64,000 nucleotides of DNA from Casuarina equisetifolia. Taxonomy: Eukaryota > Streptophyta > Magnoliopsida > Fagales > Casuarinaceae. Of this stretch, positions 11,492 to 23,529 are shown one piece after another (position 1 is the stretch's first letter; each line of letters opens with the position of its first letter). The stretch is taken from assembly GCA_028551475.1 (NCBI GenBank), contig CM052357.1, positions 9,719,931 to 9,783,930 on the forward strand, in the 5' to 3' direction. The notes below the pieces were generated by a model. The model did not search any database. It worked only from the letters and a program-made list of their open reading frames with translations, and was not told the DNA's origin. The translations under genes were made by a program, and so were the position numbers.

Positions 11492-13855
11492 TTTATGTTG
11501 CAATCATAAGCATGATTCTTGGCAAGCATAACTGCTGCGTTCCTTTCTCTCTCAGATTCAAATGTTAATAAAAATGAGAGGCCCTTCCTTGGTTGCCAAA
11601 ATAATGCCTTGGCTGCATTGTTACCATCACCTCTAGCACCACATAGCTAGAGATAAAGAGAGAGTTTGAGAAAATTCTGTTAATGAAAGTATTTCAAGTG
11701 GAGCAAGAATGATTTCTGTAAGATATGGCCGATAGTGCCCAGAGAAAGTTCAATATTTGTGCAACCAATGCAGATTTCTTTATTATATAGAAGAAGTGAA
11801 ACAGAAGTCAAAAGCAGGAGGAAGAAGAAAGGCTTTCCGAAAAAACCAAATAGAGAACATTTCTGTCTATCTCATGAGTGGCACCATTACTGACATTGTG
11901 CTTTTACGTGAAATGATAGTTAATGGATGAAATGATGTGCCGTTATGAATCTGAAGAAGAAAAATGAGTCCCTCTTCACATGAAGAAAATAATCTTTTGA
12001 CTAGTTGGTTTAGAAAGAAAGAAAATCAATTTTATTTCTTCTCTTCACACAATGTTGTAAGCACAAAATCCAGCAAAAGCCTTTGCAACTTGTCTTCAAT
12101 GAACACAAAAGTAATTGCTAGCTATAACAGTACCTGCATTGACGATGAATAATTCTCTCTAGCCTTTGTAATCCATCCTCTAGAGAGCTTTATCCTTATC
12201 TTTCCCACATGAAATACATGAACTCAGCGTGATGGATGATCTTGTCCCTTCATCTGGGAAATAAATACCTGTACAAAGGCCAAATCTACAAGAACTAGAT
12301 TTCAGGACAACTTTCTCAGCAACTATAAAATAGTACTCTTTTTTCTTTTACGTTGTCCTGGATTAACTATGACAGAAGTTAATAATGTTCGCCAACACAT
12401 AAAGTTATAAATTCCAGTCATTTGTAATGTTATGTATAAGCTCTCATCATCTAAAAGGTGTTAGAAAACCTCATAGTTTCAAGCTAAGAACAATGCAGAA
12501 GTCACATTTAAGCCACGACGTACATTGTTCTGACCTGGAGCAGAACTCAAGATTCTAAACTACAGATGATTTGTGCAACTTGACATTTACCAAGTTCTGT
12601 TTATGTTGGTTGCAATGAGGATATTCCTTTTTCTCGCAAGACCTTATACAATAAGGCATGTATTTTGATGGCTAGAGTTTTGAAGGACTTCTGGATGTCC
12701 AAAAGCAAAAATTCATGTGATAAGCTTACAACAACATCAGGATGGCAGCCTTGTGCTATGAAAATAAAATTTCTAGGCATAAGTTTTCCAAATTAATCTG
12801 GCAGCATTATGCCAAGATGCTACTACATGTCCATAGAAATAATGATAATCCCACTGAGATCAGCAATCATACAGCTTGCAAGGAAGTAAATCACCAAATT
12901 TTGACAAATTAACAAAAATTTCCAGGTCTCTAATCTTGTCATCCACTTAATGGATCATAAGTTTTACTAACTCAAAAGTGAATAGCAGTTATGAATAACA
13001 AATTAGTCTCAACATTGTCGAAGATTTTTTACAGAAGAAACTCCCTTACAAATTTTCATGATCGTATAACTCCACCTCAACACATCCTAGCCCTAATCAA
13101 CTTCCTACTTTTTTCTCAATGGCTTTCTAATAAGATGAAGTTAATGAAAAATTATAGATAAATAGTATGCATAAAGATCTTATTGTTATAGGGAACCATT
13201 AAGATCAATCTCTATCCAAAGGCCAGCAAGAGGGGTAACTATGTTGGCTTATATAGGCATGGGTATCTTGTATGGGGGTTATAAAGAGTACTAGATATTA
13301 AAATGTCTATGCCTATGCCACAGGCACTAGGAAACTACCACATAGTCAAATGAATATATCTATATATATATAATGAAACACTAAGTGCAAATACCATCCC
13401 ATATTTGGAAGAAGAGATTTGAGTTAAGAGAAAAGGGATTAAATGGAACACAGTTTAGATTTCATGTTATCTTTATGTGGGATTTTATCAACTTTATCTA
13501 GAGAATTGTTGTTATTTTTTAGGGACTTGCTTTCTACACAGAAACAGATTGATTGGAAGTAAGGAAATTCATTTAATGAAATTCTCCCTCATTCACATAA
13601 AAAAAATGGGAATAATGAAAACATTGAAGATATACTTTTCATTTTCTTTCATTTCCCATTGTTTCTTGTCATCAATGAAATGAAGGATTATGAGTTTCCT
13701 AAACTTAACATGTTCCTTATCATTTCCTTTGCTCTCTTTATAATATATCTAGTCCAGCCATGCTTTTCCTTAAAACCCTTGCAAACATAGGGCTCGTGGT
13801 AAAAACATAACCCAAAAGAAGTCTTTCCTTCAAGTCCATCAACAAGACATGTTCT
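11492..13855 (-). pseudogene. SCAB 3' fragment: exon 11, exon 10 and intron 9 copy
   Basis: This is collinear with 35030-37410 of the functional SCAB gene over about 2.4 kb. The exon 11 copy (about 11645-11496) keeps an open frame including FWQPRKGLSF and TFESERERNAAVMLA. The exon 10 copy (about 12270-12136) has an in-frame TGA where the gene has a serine codon, and other substitutions. No upstream exons, promoter or final exon are present, so it cannot make the protein. The right end joins directly to the leader/intron of family copy B. PH-like domain exons are therefore duplicated here only as relics. Confidence 0.85.
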
Positions 13856-14575
13856 TTGTCTCAGGTACAATTGATTATTTGATTTGCCAATTTTTTTAGG
13901 TTTTATTTCGTATTTTCCTGAATTCATTTAGGATTTTAATTTCTTAAATTATGAAAGAGATAATTAGACTGAATAAGGTGACTTGGGATGCTAATGAAAT
14001 TGAGGTTTATGAAATCTTACTTGAATTTATTGCTTTAGTCTCTGAATTAGAACCTACTCACAATTGCTCTAAATTAATTAGACGATCAAGAGAAAGCAAT
14101 CGCGACTATCAAGTGCTCTGCTGATTAGACTGATGTGTCTAACACTTTGCTTCAAACTGCATCCTTTACATCAAAACTTGAAAAAACTTGTTTCAAGGTG
14201 GATTGGGGTATAAAAAAAAACATATCAAAGCCATCTCCTCTACTTGTCAAAGATCAGGTAGAGGCTCCTACAACCAATTTCACTAGATCCTAGGAAAGTA
14301 GGAAAACGAAGAGGGAATCAATAGATACTATAGAGGCTTTCAACTTAGGGCTTAAGGCAAGGAAACAAGATAATATAAAGAGCCCGTTTGAGATTCTTGA
14401 TGAGAATGTTAGTTTTCCTTTCTGGGTTCCTAAGTTGGATATGAAGGTGGCACATGACTTAGATCTGTATAGGCCCAACAAATCTAGCAGTGGCTGTAAA
14501 TCAAGGGTCTTTAAGATTTGTAGGGCCAAGACTTCTATCAATGGCTATAAACCTAGATATACTATACCTATTTGA
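13856..14575 (+). pseudogene. Unknown small basic protein family, copy B (degraded)
   Basis: Homology to the family starts inside the leader, at the CTCAGGTAC donor, so the promoter with the G-box is missing. The ATG corresponds to 13951 and the stop to 14573-14575. Between them I see a frameshift near 14075, in-frame TAG codons in the middle (near 14125 and 14288) and many substitutions. The C-terminal third, including SGCKSRVFKICRAKTSINGY, is still readable. It is the most diverged of the four copies and clearly non-functional. Confidence 0.85.
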
Positions 14576-14636
14576 GGTTATTATGAATAAAATCGTTCAA
14601 TTCAGTCTTTTGTTTTGTCTTCATTTGTTGTTCTTT

Positions 14637-16066
14637 TGATAACTCTATTTTTATAGAGTTATTTTGACTATTTTAGGATATAAATAATACAAGTTTTATA
14701 AGATAATATTTAAATTTTGATATATTTATGTAAATTGGTGTTATTTATGCAGCAAACCCCAAAAGAGTAAAAGAAATAAAGGAAGAGAAAGTTACAAAAA
14801 GGCACGTGAAGAGGACAAGGAAAGAAAAAGAAGTCAAAGGAAGAAAAGAGGAGGCAACGTGTAAAGTAGCAAAGGAGGAGGAAAAGGACAAAAAAGGACA
14901 AGAAAGGAAATAAAGGAAATAAAGGAAAAGGGGTAAAAAAGTGAATTACTAAGGGGGAATCTTAGGGCACGCATCCCAAGATAGAATAAAAAGGCAAAAG
15001 AACATGAATTAAAAGAAGGAGAAGGCGCCGCACAAGAGAAGGAGGAGAGAGAAGAGAGAGAAAAGAAGAAGAAGCCGTGTGTTGCCGCCGAAACCAACCA
15101 AAGAAGGAAGAGAAAAAGTGAGAGAAGAAAGAGAAAACCAAGGAAGAAAAAGAGAAATAGAAGCGCAAAAGCTTCCCTCTACTTCTTATCATTCTTGAAT
15201 TGTAAAAATTCTGTAAAGAATTCTTAAAGAGAAGACAGATTGGTGACAACTTTCCTGTTTTTCTATTTAAGATGTTTTGCTTAATTTTCACTATTACTTT
15301 AGTTTGGTATTTCATTATGTTCTAAACTTCTTTTGTTAGAGCGAAGATGTAGCCTAACTATGATGATGTGAATTTTATAAGTTTTTTATGTTTTGCAAGA
15401 TATTTTATTTATATGAGTTATATATTATTATGCTTAATGCTTTTAAGTGATTGGCCACCACTTGAATGATTTGATGTGCATATTTGAGACTGAGAGGTTA
15501 TAATATGCAATTGCTTCTTATAATATATAACCATGAATTAAATGTGGATAGACATATACCATGTTATTTGTGTGGCTTTTGGTGATAAGATGATCGAAAG
15601 ATTTATTGTAAACCAGGAATATTCACAGATCCTAATGCATTTGGTTTGTTTCAATTCACATATAGAGATATAGTGAATTAATGAACTAAATAGGTTTACT
15701 ATACCTAGACATAGGATAGTAAATAAATTAGGAAGTTCCGCCATCACATGGGTAATATCATTCTTGTAGGCATAAACTATAAAAATTCATATATAGTAGT
15801 TATGGTGAAATCGGAAGCTCTAACATGTTTCTCATCTTGATTTTTCTTACTTGGATTCAATTTTAATTAGTCTTGAGTTTTCATTTTGAAAGTTTTAAAT
15901 TTTAATTCATCATCAACAATATTTTGATTTGCTAGATAAATTTTAGGATTTATTCATCATTAGTACTTAATTAGTTTAGTATTCACCAATCTTCGTGGGA
16001 CGATACTTTTCTTATCATTATATTACTTGTTCGACATGTTCACTTGCATTTAAAATTCACCGAACA
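14637..16066. mobile_element. Solo LTR, 1430 bp, TSD TCTTT
   Basis: The insertion splits the copy B cassette just after the family gene's 3' end; the flanking sequence is continuous in copies C and D. It begins TGATAAC and ends CCGAACA, that is, TG..CA termini. It is flanked by the 5-bp direct repeat TCTTT (14632-14636 and 16067-16071). No gag or pol is present, so this is a single LTR left after LTR-LTR recombination, or a short non-autonomous element. The purine-rich block 14755-15160 makes long spurious open frames on the minus strand. The superfamily is not determined. Confidence 0.88.
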
Positions 16067-16087
16067 TCTTTCTTTTTTTTTCCTTTT

Positions 16088-16342
16088 TTTTTTTAAATTT
16101 GAGTTACAACCTTGCAAGTTTAAGATTCATAATGGTTACAACAATTGTGACACTTGCAAATTGCCATTGGTTGATCGTTTCAAGTCTTCATGCTGCCAAA
16201 AGATTGTATGATTCCATGTTACAATTTGTTCAAAGGGCACCCATGATATTCTTTGACACTAATCCAACAAGATGGGTAATCAATAGGTTTGTAAAGGATC
16301 TAGGTGACATAGTTCATAATGTTGCCACCTCTATGGTACATG
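16088..16342 (+). pseudogene. ABCC1/2-type TMD2 exon fragment (copy B, left part)
   Basis: The translated stretch [14 protein letters not shown], then QRAPMIFF and [10 protein letters not shown], matches the second transmembrane domain of plant vacuolar ABCC1/2-type (MRP) transporters. It is interrupted at 16342 by the copia element and resumes at 25325. The family's NPLGRIINRF signature is changed here to [10 protein letters not shown]. Confidence 0.8.
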
Positions 16343-18121
16343 TGTTAGAAAATAGGGTTTTGTTGTGACTGAAAATATTTTCTTGTAAATATCAATTCTC
16401 AAATTATGTTTTTCTAAATGTGCAAAAAGAAAAACTATAGGAAGTAAAAGGTGTACAAATTATAATATCAATTAATGATATTATAAAGTAACCGGGTTCC
16501 TACACTTCCTCATAAAATATATTCTTAAAGTCTTTGTGACATATATTCAATTAAATGTTAATTATTTGAATATATTGATTATTTAAATAATTCTTCAAGA
16601 AATATAAATTATACTTGAATATATTTTATTTTAAGAATATGATACTTGGTTTGGTGAAATTGCAGGAACAATATATTTGCTTAAATTTAATATATGCAAT
16701 ACATTATAAATGTATTAATATTGGACCATGTTGATATTGGACCGGATATACATGCTGAATATATGTTATTACTGTACTGGACTTTTGCTGTTGGATTGTG
16801 AGAATATAGGTGCGGCCTAATTTCACGTCAGCTTGCCTGATCCTGTTCCTGCTACGGTGTCGTCTTGATCATAATGAGAGGCTTCATGCTACGGTGTCGT
16901 CTTGTTCATAATGAGAAGCTTCCTGTTACGATGTCGTCTTGATCATAATCAGAGGCTTTCTGTAACGGTGTCGTCTTGATCATAATGAGAAGCTTCCTAT
17001 TACAGTGTCATCTTGATCATAATCAGAGGCTTCATGTTATGATGTTGTCTTGATCATAATCAGAGGCTTCCTGATACGGTGTCGTCTTGATCACATCAAA
17101 GGCTTCTTTGATACGCTTGCTGGCCACAACGTCGTCTCACTAAAGGCACATAAGAGTTGCCTATTCTTTGAGGGGTCATGCCCTAGCTGCTTCATTTTTC
17201 TCCTCGACATTGCCTTCGCCTCTCTCAAGCGCCGCAACTTTAATAGGATGAATCTGGAGGAGACGAGCTATCAGAACGGTCGGATTTTGAATCAAAAGGT
17301 TGAAATGAGGCTGATTGATGGATAGCCTACTATTCCTAACGGGAAGAAGGCTACGGTTCAGGTTTGATTCAAAAAAGAAAACCCTAGATCTGCTTTTATA
17401 TAAGGAGATGTGCACGTGAAGGTTTCTTTTGATGATTGACCTCTATCTTGAAGCATTCTCTTTGTGAAGATACTTTATTCAGCTTACTTACCATTTTGAT
17501 TCAAGATCATACATCATTCGATGGTTTATAAGCTTTCGGTGATATTCGACTATTCGGTTTAATCTTTGATAATATCATTAATTATAGCTTGTATAACATT
17601 ATTTATGTGCTTATTTCACTTATAAACATTTTCTGCACATAAATCTTGAGGAAAATCTGAAAGCCTAATTTCTCCAAATTGGGGATTTCGTGATAGGAGC
17701 TTTGTATCTTGATATATTTGTTTAAATAGCTCATCTGATCAGCAATATCCTATAAACTAACATATTATTTGGGGATTTGCTATTGTATATGATCTTTTGA
17801 TCATTATTTGTATTCAGACTTAATAATTCCTTTAAATTATTTGGATTAGGGAAAACGTATTCTCCTAATCAGGTTGAGTAAAGGTAACTTTAATCAGTTG
17901 GATTGAAGGAGAAGAGGGTGGACGTAAGACTCTAAGGTAGAGTGCTGAAACACTGTGGTAAATTGGGTGTTGATTCTCTTGCTCTCTATTTGATTAAATA
18001 TTTTTGTTTAATTGCATATTATCATATAAATTGCTAAAGTAATTGATTAGAATTTTTGAGAAGAATATTTCGATACAAGAACAATTCAACCCCCCTTCTT
18101 GTTAAGCCATAAAACCCAACA
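16343..18121 (+). repeat. 5' LTR of the copia element
   Basis: 1779 bp, starting TGTTAGAAAATAGGG and ending AACCCAACA. It carries a 37-bp tandem-repeat block in its middle part. Open frames within it (for example 17050-17325) recur in the 3' LTR and are not genes. Confidence 0.93.
16849..17106 (+). repeat. 37-bp tandem repeats in the 5' LTR (7 units)
   Basis: Seven head-to-tail units of about 37 bp share the core GTCGTCTTGATCATAAT followed by GAGAGGCTTC or close variants. The last unit is one base shorter. There are no unique spacers between units. Confidence 0.88.
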
Positions 18122-18123
18122 AT

Positions 18124-18137
18124 TGGCATCTAGAGCC
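18124..18137 (+). other. Primer-binding site
   Basis: TGGCATCTAGAGCC lies two bases inside the 5' LTR end. It resembles the usual initiator-methionine tRNA site TGGTATCAGAGC with mismatches. Confidence 0.7.
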
Positions 18138-18183
18138 AGGTTCTCTAATTAAAAGGACTAACATCCTAGAGTATATCCACATT

Positions 18184-21100
18184 ATGGCTTCTGAAAAAGG
18201 GTTAGCTGTTACAGGATTTAATAAACCTCCCTTGTTTGATGGCATTAATTTTAGACATTGGAAATAATTAATGTAAGTTTTCATAATAAGCCAAGATCCA
18301 GAAGCTTGGCAAGTAATTAGGACAGGTATTGCATTACCCGAAACTGATGAATGGTCAAAAAATGAAGCTAAAGTAATGGGATTAAATGCTAAGTCCATGA
18401 ATATGATCTATAGTGGTCTTAGAGCACATGAATTTAACAAAGTGTCCTCTTGCACCACCGATAAAAAAATTTGGAATAAGTTAGAAGTCATTTATGAAGG
18501 AACTAAAAAGGTAAAGTCTTTTAAAGTTAATATGCTTACACATGACTATGAATTATTTGTTATTAAAGATTCTGAAAATATTAGTGATATGTTTAGTAGA
18601 TTCACTGAAATTAATTATAAACTTAAATTGCTAGGAAAAACCTATACAAATGAGGAAATGATAAGAAAAATGTTAGTATCCCTACCCGAGAGTTGGGATC
18701 CTAAAAAGATGGCTATAGAAGAAGCTCATGACCTAGAGGTGCTGACCTTAGATGATCTGCTAGGTTCTCTTAAGACTCATGAAATGCAGCTTATGAGAAG
18801 AGAAAAAGAAAAAGAAAATAGGAGATCACTTGCACTTAAAGTAGAAGTTGAAAAGGTTGAAGAGGAATAGTCAAAAAAATGATGAAGTAGCTCTTATAAC
18901 TAGAAGATTGAGAAAATTTCTAAGAAGAGAGTTAAACAAAAACATAGGGCAAAATAAGAGAAAAGAATTAAATGAACCTAGGGAGAATGTGTGCTATGAA
19001 TGCAGGAAACCAAGGCATATCAAGATTGATTGTCCAACAATCAAGAAAAGAAACAGCAAGAACAAAAAGAAGGCAATGATTGATGCTTGGGATGATGAGA
19101 ACTCCTCATCTGATGAAGAAACTCAAGAAGAGGTTGCACATCTATGCCTTATGCAACAACAACTCTTGAGGAAGAAAATAATAAGGTAAACAATTCTGAA
19201 CTGTTTCTTCAAATAAATTCTGGATTAGAAATTGCATTTTTTGACCTAGTTGAATATACAAATAAATTAAAAGATAAATACAGAAAGTTAAAAGCAAAAA
19301 ATAAATCTAAAAAACAGGAACATTTGACTTCTGTACAAAAAATCGATTCTATTGACAAACAAAGTACAAAACTTACTGCATGTAAAGATCAAACTGAAAA
19401 GAAAAATGTCGTGATTTCTTTGAATGATGACATTGTTATTTCTGCTAATGCATACATGAAATATGATGCTTGTATGAATGATATATATGAAAAACAAGGA
19501 AGACATGAGAACATGTAAAAAGGAGCAGAAACTTTCTGTAGTGACAGTGCATCCCTTGAAACTAAGATACATGTAGATTCACATGTATGTATTGAAAATC
19601 TTAAGAATAGAGTCCGTGACCTTGAAAAAGAAAACTGTGACTTGAAATCAAAACTTGATGCAAGTAACTTGCTGTTAAAGAAATTTACAAATAGTAGTTG
19701 CATGTTAAATAGAATTCTAAGCTCTCAAAGAAGTATATATGATAAAGCGGGACTAGGGTGTAAATTGAATGATAAATCAAAATCATTTACTCATTTCTTT
19801 AAGGAAAAAGAATGTTCAATTCCACTGCATAAAAATAAATGCTCTTTCTGCAGTTATTTTGGTTATGATTTTGATAAATGTCCCATAAGACTTAGAAATG
19901 CTTACAAAGTAAAGAAACTTTGGCTACCTAAGAATGACAAAAATCTAAGTCGAACTAACACTCATGGACCCAAAGTAAAAAGGGTACCAAGCACTCCAAC
20001 AATTAAATTTGTTTTTGCAGGATATGAGGGCACGGATAAGGAACAAAAAGCTCAAGAACATGTGGATTCTGGACAGCGGATGGTCTCGACACATGACTGG
20101 AATAAAGGAGCTCTTCTCAATGCTTGAGTTGAAAAATGGAGGTACGATATCTTTTGGAGATAACTCCAAAGAAAGAATAAGAGGAATGGGAACAATAGGT
20201 AACTTTGACACCCTACTCATATCTAAAGTGTTGCTTGTAGATGAGCTAAAATTTAACTTACTTAGCATAAGTCAATTGTGTGATAAAGGATTCAGAATAA
20301 AATTTGGAAAAGAAAGTTGTCTTGTTAAATATGCTGACCATAAAATTGTTGGAAAAAGGAAAGACAATATCTATGTGCTTGATTTGAGCAAGATGAATGT
20401 TGAACAAACATGTTTGGTTGTAAATAGAAATATTGATGTTTGGTTGTGACATCGAAAGCTAGGACATACGGGTCTAGGATTAATAGAAAAATTGTATAAG
20501 TACAATTTAGTAAAAGGTCTTCCTTCTTTAGAATTCAACAATGATAGAATATGTGAAGCATGCATTAATGACAAACACACACAAAATAGCTTCAAATCGA
20601 AGCTTGTGGTGAGCACATCTAGACCATTAGAAATACTGCACATGGACCTTTTCAGTCCTATGAGAATAGAAACATTGAATGGTAAACATTATGTCTTATT
20701 TATTATAGATGACTATTCTAGATTCACATGGACATATATGCTTGCTAGGAAAAATGAAGCATTTGAAAAGTTTACTAAATTTTGTAAAATGATTCAAAAT
20801 GAAAAAGGTTTTTTAATAATAAAAATAAAAAGTGATTATGGTGGAGAATTTGAAAACCAAATTTTTGAAAAATTCTATTCAGAAAATGGTATTTCACACA
20901 ACTTTTTAGCTCCTAGAACACCACAACAAAATGGTGTTGTTGAAAGGAAAAATAGAATACTTCAAGAGATGGCTAGAACCATGATGTGTGAATACAATCT
21001 TTCAAAACACTTTTGGGGAGAAGTTGTAAACACAACATGCTATATTTTAAACCATGCCTTAATAAGACCTATTTTGAAAAAGACACCCTTTAAGTTATTC

Positions 21101-23048
21101 TTTGAAAGAAAACCAAATATTTCATATTTTCATGTTTTTGGAAGTAAATGTTTTGTCTTGAATCACGGAAAGGAATCAGTTAGAAAATTTGATTCCAAAA
21201 GTGATGAAGGCATATTTCTTGGATACTCTCATACAAGTAAAGCATATAGAATATTTAACAAATGCACTTTAGTTATAGAAGAGTCAATTCATGTTAAGTT
21301 TGAGGATGAATGCCAAAGCATCCTAGAAACCAAAGCAAATGATGGAACCAAAAGCGTTCCAAATAGGGCTGAAGTTAAGGGGGAGTCTAAACTAGAGAAC
21401 CCTCCTTTCCTAGAGTTAGGAATGAAGTAGATCACGACCACATTATAGGTGATCCAAATGTTAGAGTAAGCACACGGACTCGGGTTCACAACACATGTGA
21501 ACATCGAGCCTTTTTATCTCAAGTAGAGCCTAAGAAAGTAAATGAGGCTATTGAGGATGAAAACTGGCTTCTTGCTATGCAAGAAGAATTGAATCAGTTT
21601 GAAAGAAACAAGGTCTAGAATCTAGTTCCTAGACCAAAACACCATCTGGTCATAGGCACAAAATGGGTATTTCGAAACAAACTAGATGAAAATGGTACCA
21701 TCACTAGAAATAAGGCTAGATTAATGGCACAAGGATATAGTCACGAAGAAGGGATTGACTATGATGAAACATTTGCACCTGTAGCTAGATTAGAAGCTAT
21801 TCGGATCTTACTTGCATTTGCTTGCTGTATGAACTTTACCTTATTTCAAATGGATGTTAAAAGTGCATTTTTGAATGGCATTATAAAGAAAGAAGTATAT
21901 GTTGAACAACCACCCAGATTTAAAGATCTAATTTACTCAAACCATGAGCTTTATATGGTTTGAAACAAGCGCCACGGGATTGGTATGATAAATTAAGTTC
22001 ATTCTTAATTAATCATGATTTCAGAAAATGAAAAGTGGACAACACACTATTTATAAAGAACAAAGAAAAAGAAATTTTGATTGTTCAAATATATGTTGAT
22101 GATATCGTGTTTGGTTCTACTAATTCTAAATTATGTGAAGAATTTACTGCATGCATGCAAAGTGAATTTGAAATGAGTATGATGGGTGAATTAACATACT
22201 TTCTTAGATTGCAAATCAAACAAACCAACAAAGGGACTTTTATAAGTCAAACCAAATATACAAATGAATTGCTCAAGAAATACAAGATGCATGATTCTAA
22301 ACCAATGAACACACCAATGAGCACTTCTTTATCATTATCTAACGATGAAGATGGAATTAGTGTAGACATAAAATTGTATCATGGCATGATTGGCTCTTTA
22401 CTATACTTGACTGCATCCAGATCGGATATCATGTTTAATGTATGTCTATGTGCTAAATATCAATCCAATCCTAAAGAACCGCATCTAGTTGCTGTTAAGA
22501 GAATATTTAGATATCTTAGAGACATGGTTTCCCTAGGAATCTGATACCCTAAAGACACTATTCTAGATTTGCATGCATTTAATGACTCTGATTATACTAG
22601 CTGTAAACTAGATAGGAAGAGTACGAATGGTGGATGTCACTATCTCAAAAATATGCTTATTTCTTAGCACCCCAAGAAACAAAATTGTGTAGCTCTCCCT
22701 TCTACTGTAGCCGAATATATTATTGTTGCTAGTAGTTGTGCTCAAATCTTATGGATGAAACAACAGTTAGAGGATTATGAAATCTTATCACATAAAGTTC
22801 CACTAAAATGTGATAACACAAGTGCTATAAATCTCACTAGGAATCCTATCTAGCACTCTAAAACAAAGCATATAGAAATTAGACATCATTTCATTCGGGA
22901 TCATGTTCTGATCAGCAAAGGTGATATTATGCTTGAATTTGTGAGTATTGATCAGCAAATTGCCGATATCTTAACCAAACCTTTACCAAATGATAGATTT
23001 TATGCTCTTAGAAGAAAACTTGACGTGTTACTTCCTGAAAATCTTTGA
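18184..23048 (+). pseudogene. Decayed copia gag-pol
   Basis: The reading frame begins at an ATG at 18184 and carries an in-frame stop already at 18265-18267. Recognisable parts in order are a gag region of the UBN2 type (to about 18868), a CX2CX4HX4C zinc knuckle (about 18991-19034), a protease with the LDSG signature (about 20064), a GAG-pre-integrase segment (about 20440-20610), an integrase core (from about 20640), reverse transcriptase with MDVKSAFLNG (about 21850) and YVDDI (about 22095), and RNase H ending at 23048. Several frameshifts and stops (for example at 18868, 20447, 21617, 21961, 22027) break it into pieces, so the element is not autonomous. Confidence 0.93.
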
Positions 23049-23514
23049 ACTGTTTGTTACTACTATCTCTCTATTCTTTCACTATTCTTTAAACTACTCG
23101 GTTTGAGGGGGAACGGCTCTACTTTCACTTATGCAGCCTCCGATTAGTACCCTACTCTTCTCTCTATTCTGTTGCTACTTGCTCATTTTTTTTTGTTGTA
23201 TCTTATCTTGCTTACTTGCATAATAAATCTTTTTGCTTATGACAAAAAGGGAGAAAGAATAGTATGCACATGTGAAAACTCATTTCTGACTATCAGTGAA
23301 GAGTGTGGGTTACACATATATATCACCCTTGTTTAAACCACAATTTTTGCATGTTTTATACAAAATTTCAAAATCTGCTAGACACATGTATAGGAGACAT
23401 GCGTATGATCATAAAACTGTATCTATGTTGCAATGATAACTTATGTTCTCTTTGAAAAACATAATTGATATTTGATGACATGTGCAATACTATTGAAATA
23501 TATTTTGTCATGAT

Positions 23515-23529
23515 AAAAAAATGGGAGAT
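23515..23529 (+). other. Polypurine tract
   Basis: A-rich then GGGAGA sequence ends directly at the 3' LTR, the normal place for the plus-strand priming tract. Confidence 0.75.

Noticed and set aside
14710..15315. Minus-strand open frames of 63-117 codons
   Set aside because: They come from a purine-rich low-complexity block in the solo LTR and translate to F/S/L-rich runs with no motif.
16849..17106. 37-bp repeats that at first look CRISPR-like
   Set aside because: The units are head to tail without unique spacers, sit inside an LTR and recur in the partner LTR.
17050..17415. Open frames in the 5' LTR
   Set aside because: They recur at 24241-24510 in the 3' LTR and overlap on both strands; this is LTR sequence, not a gene.
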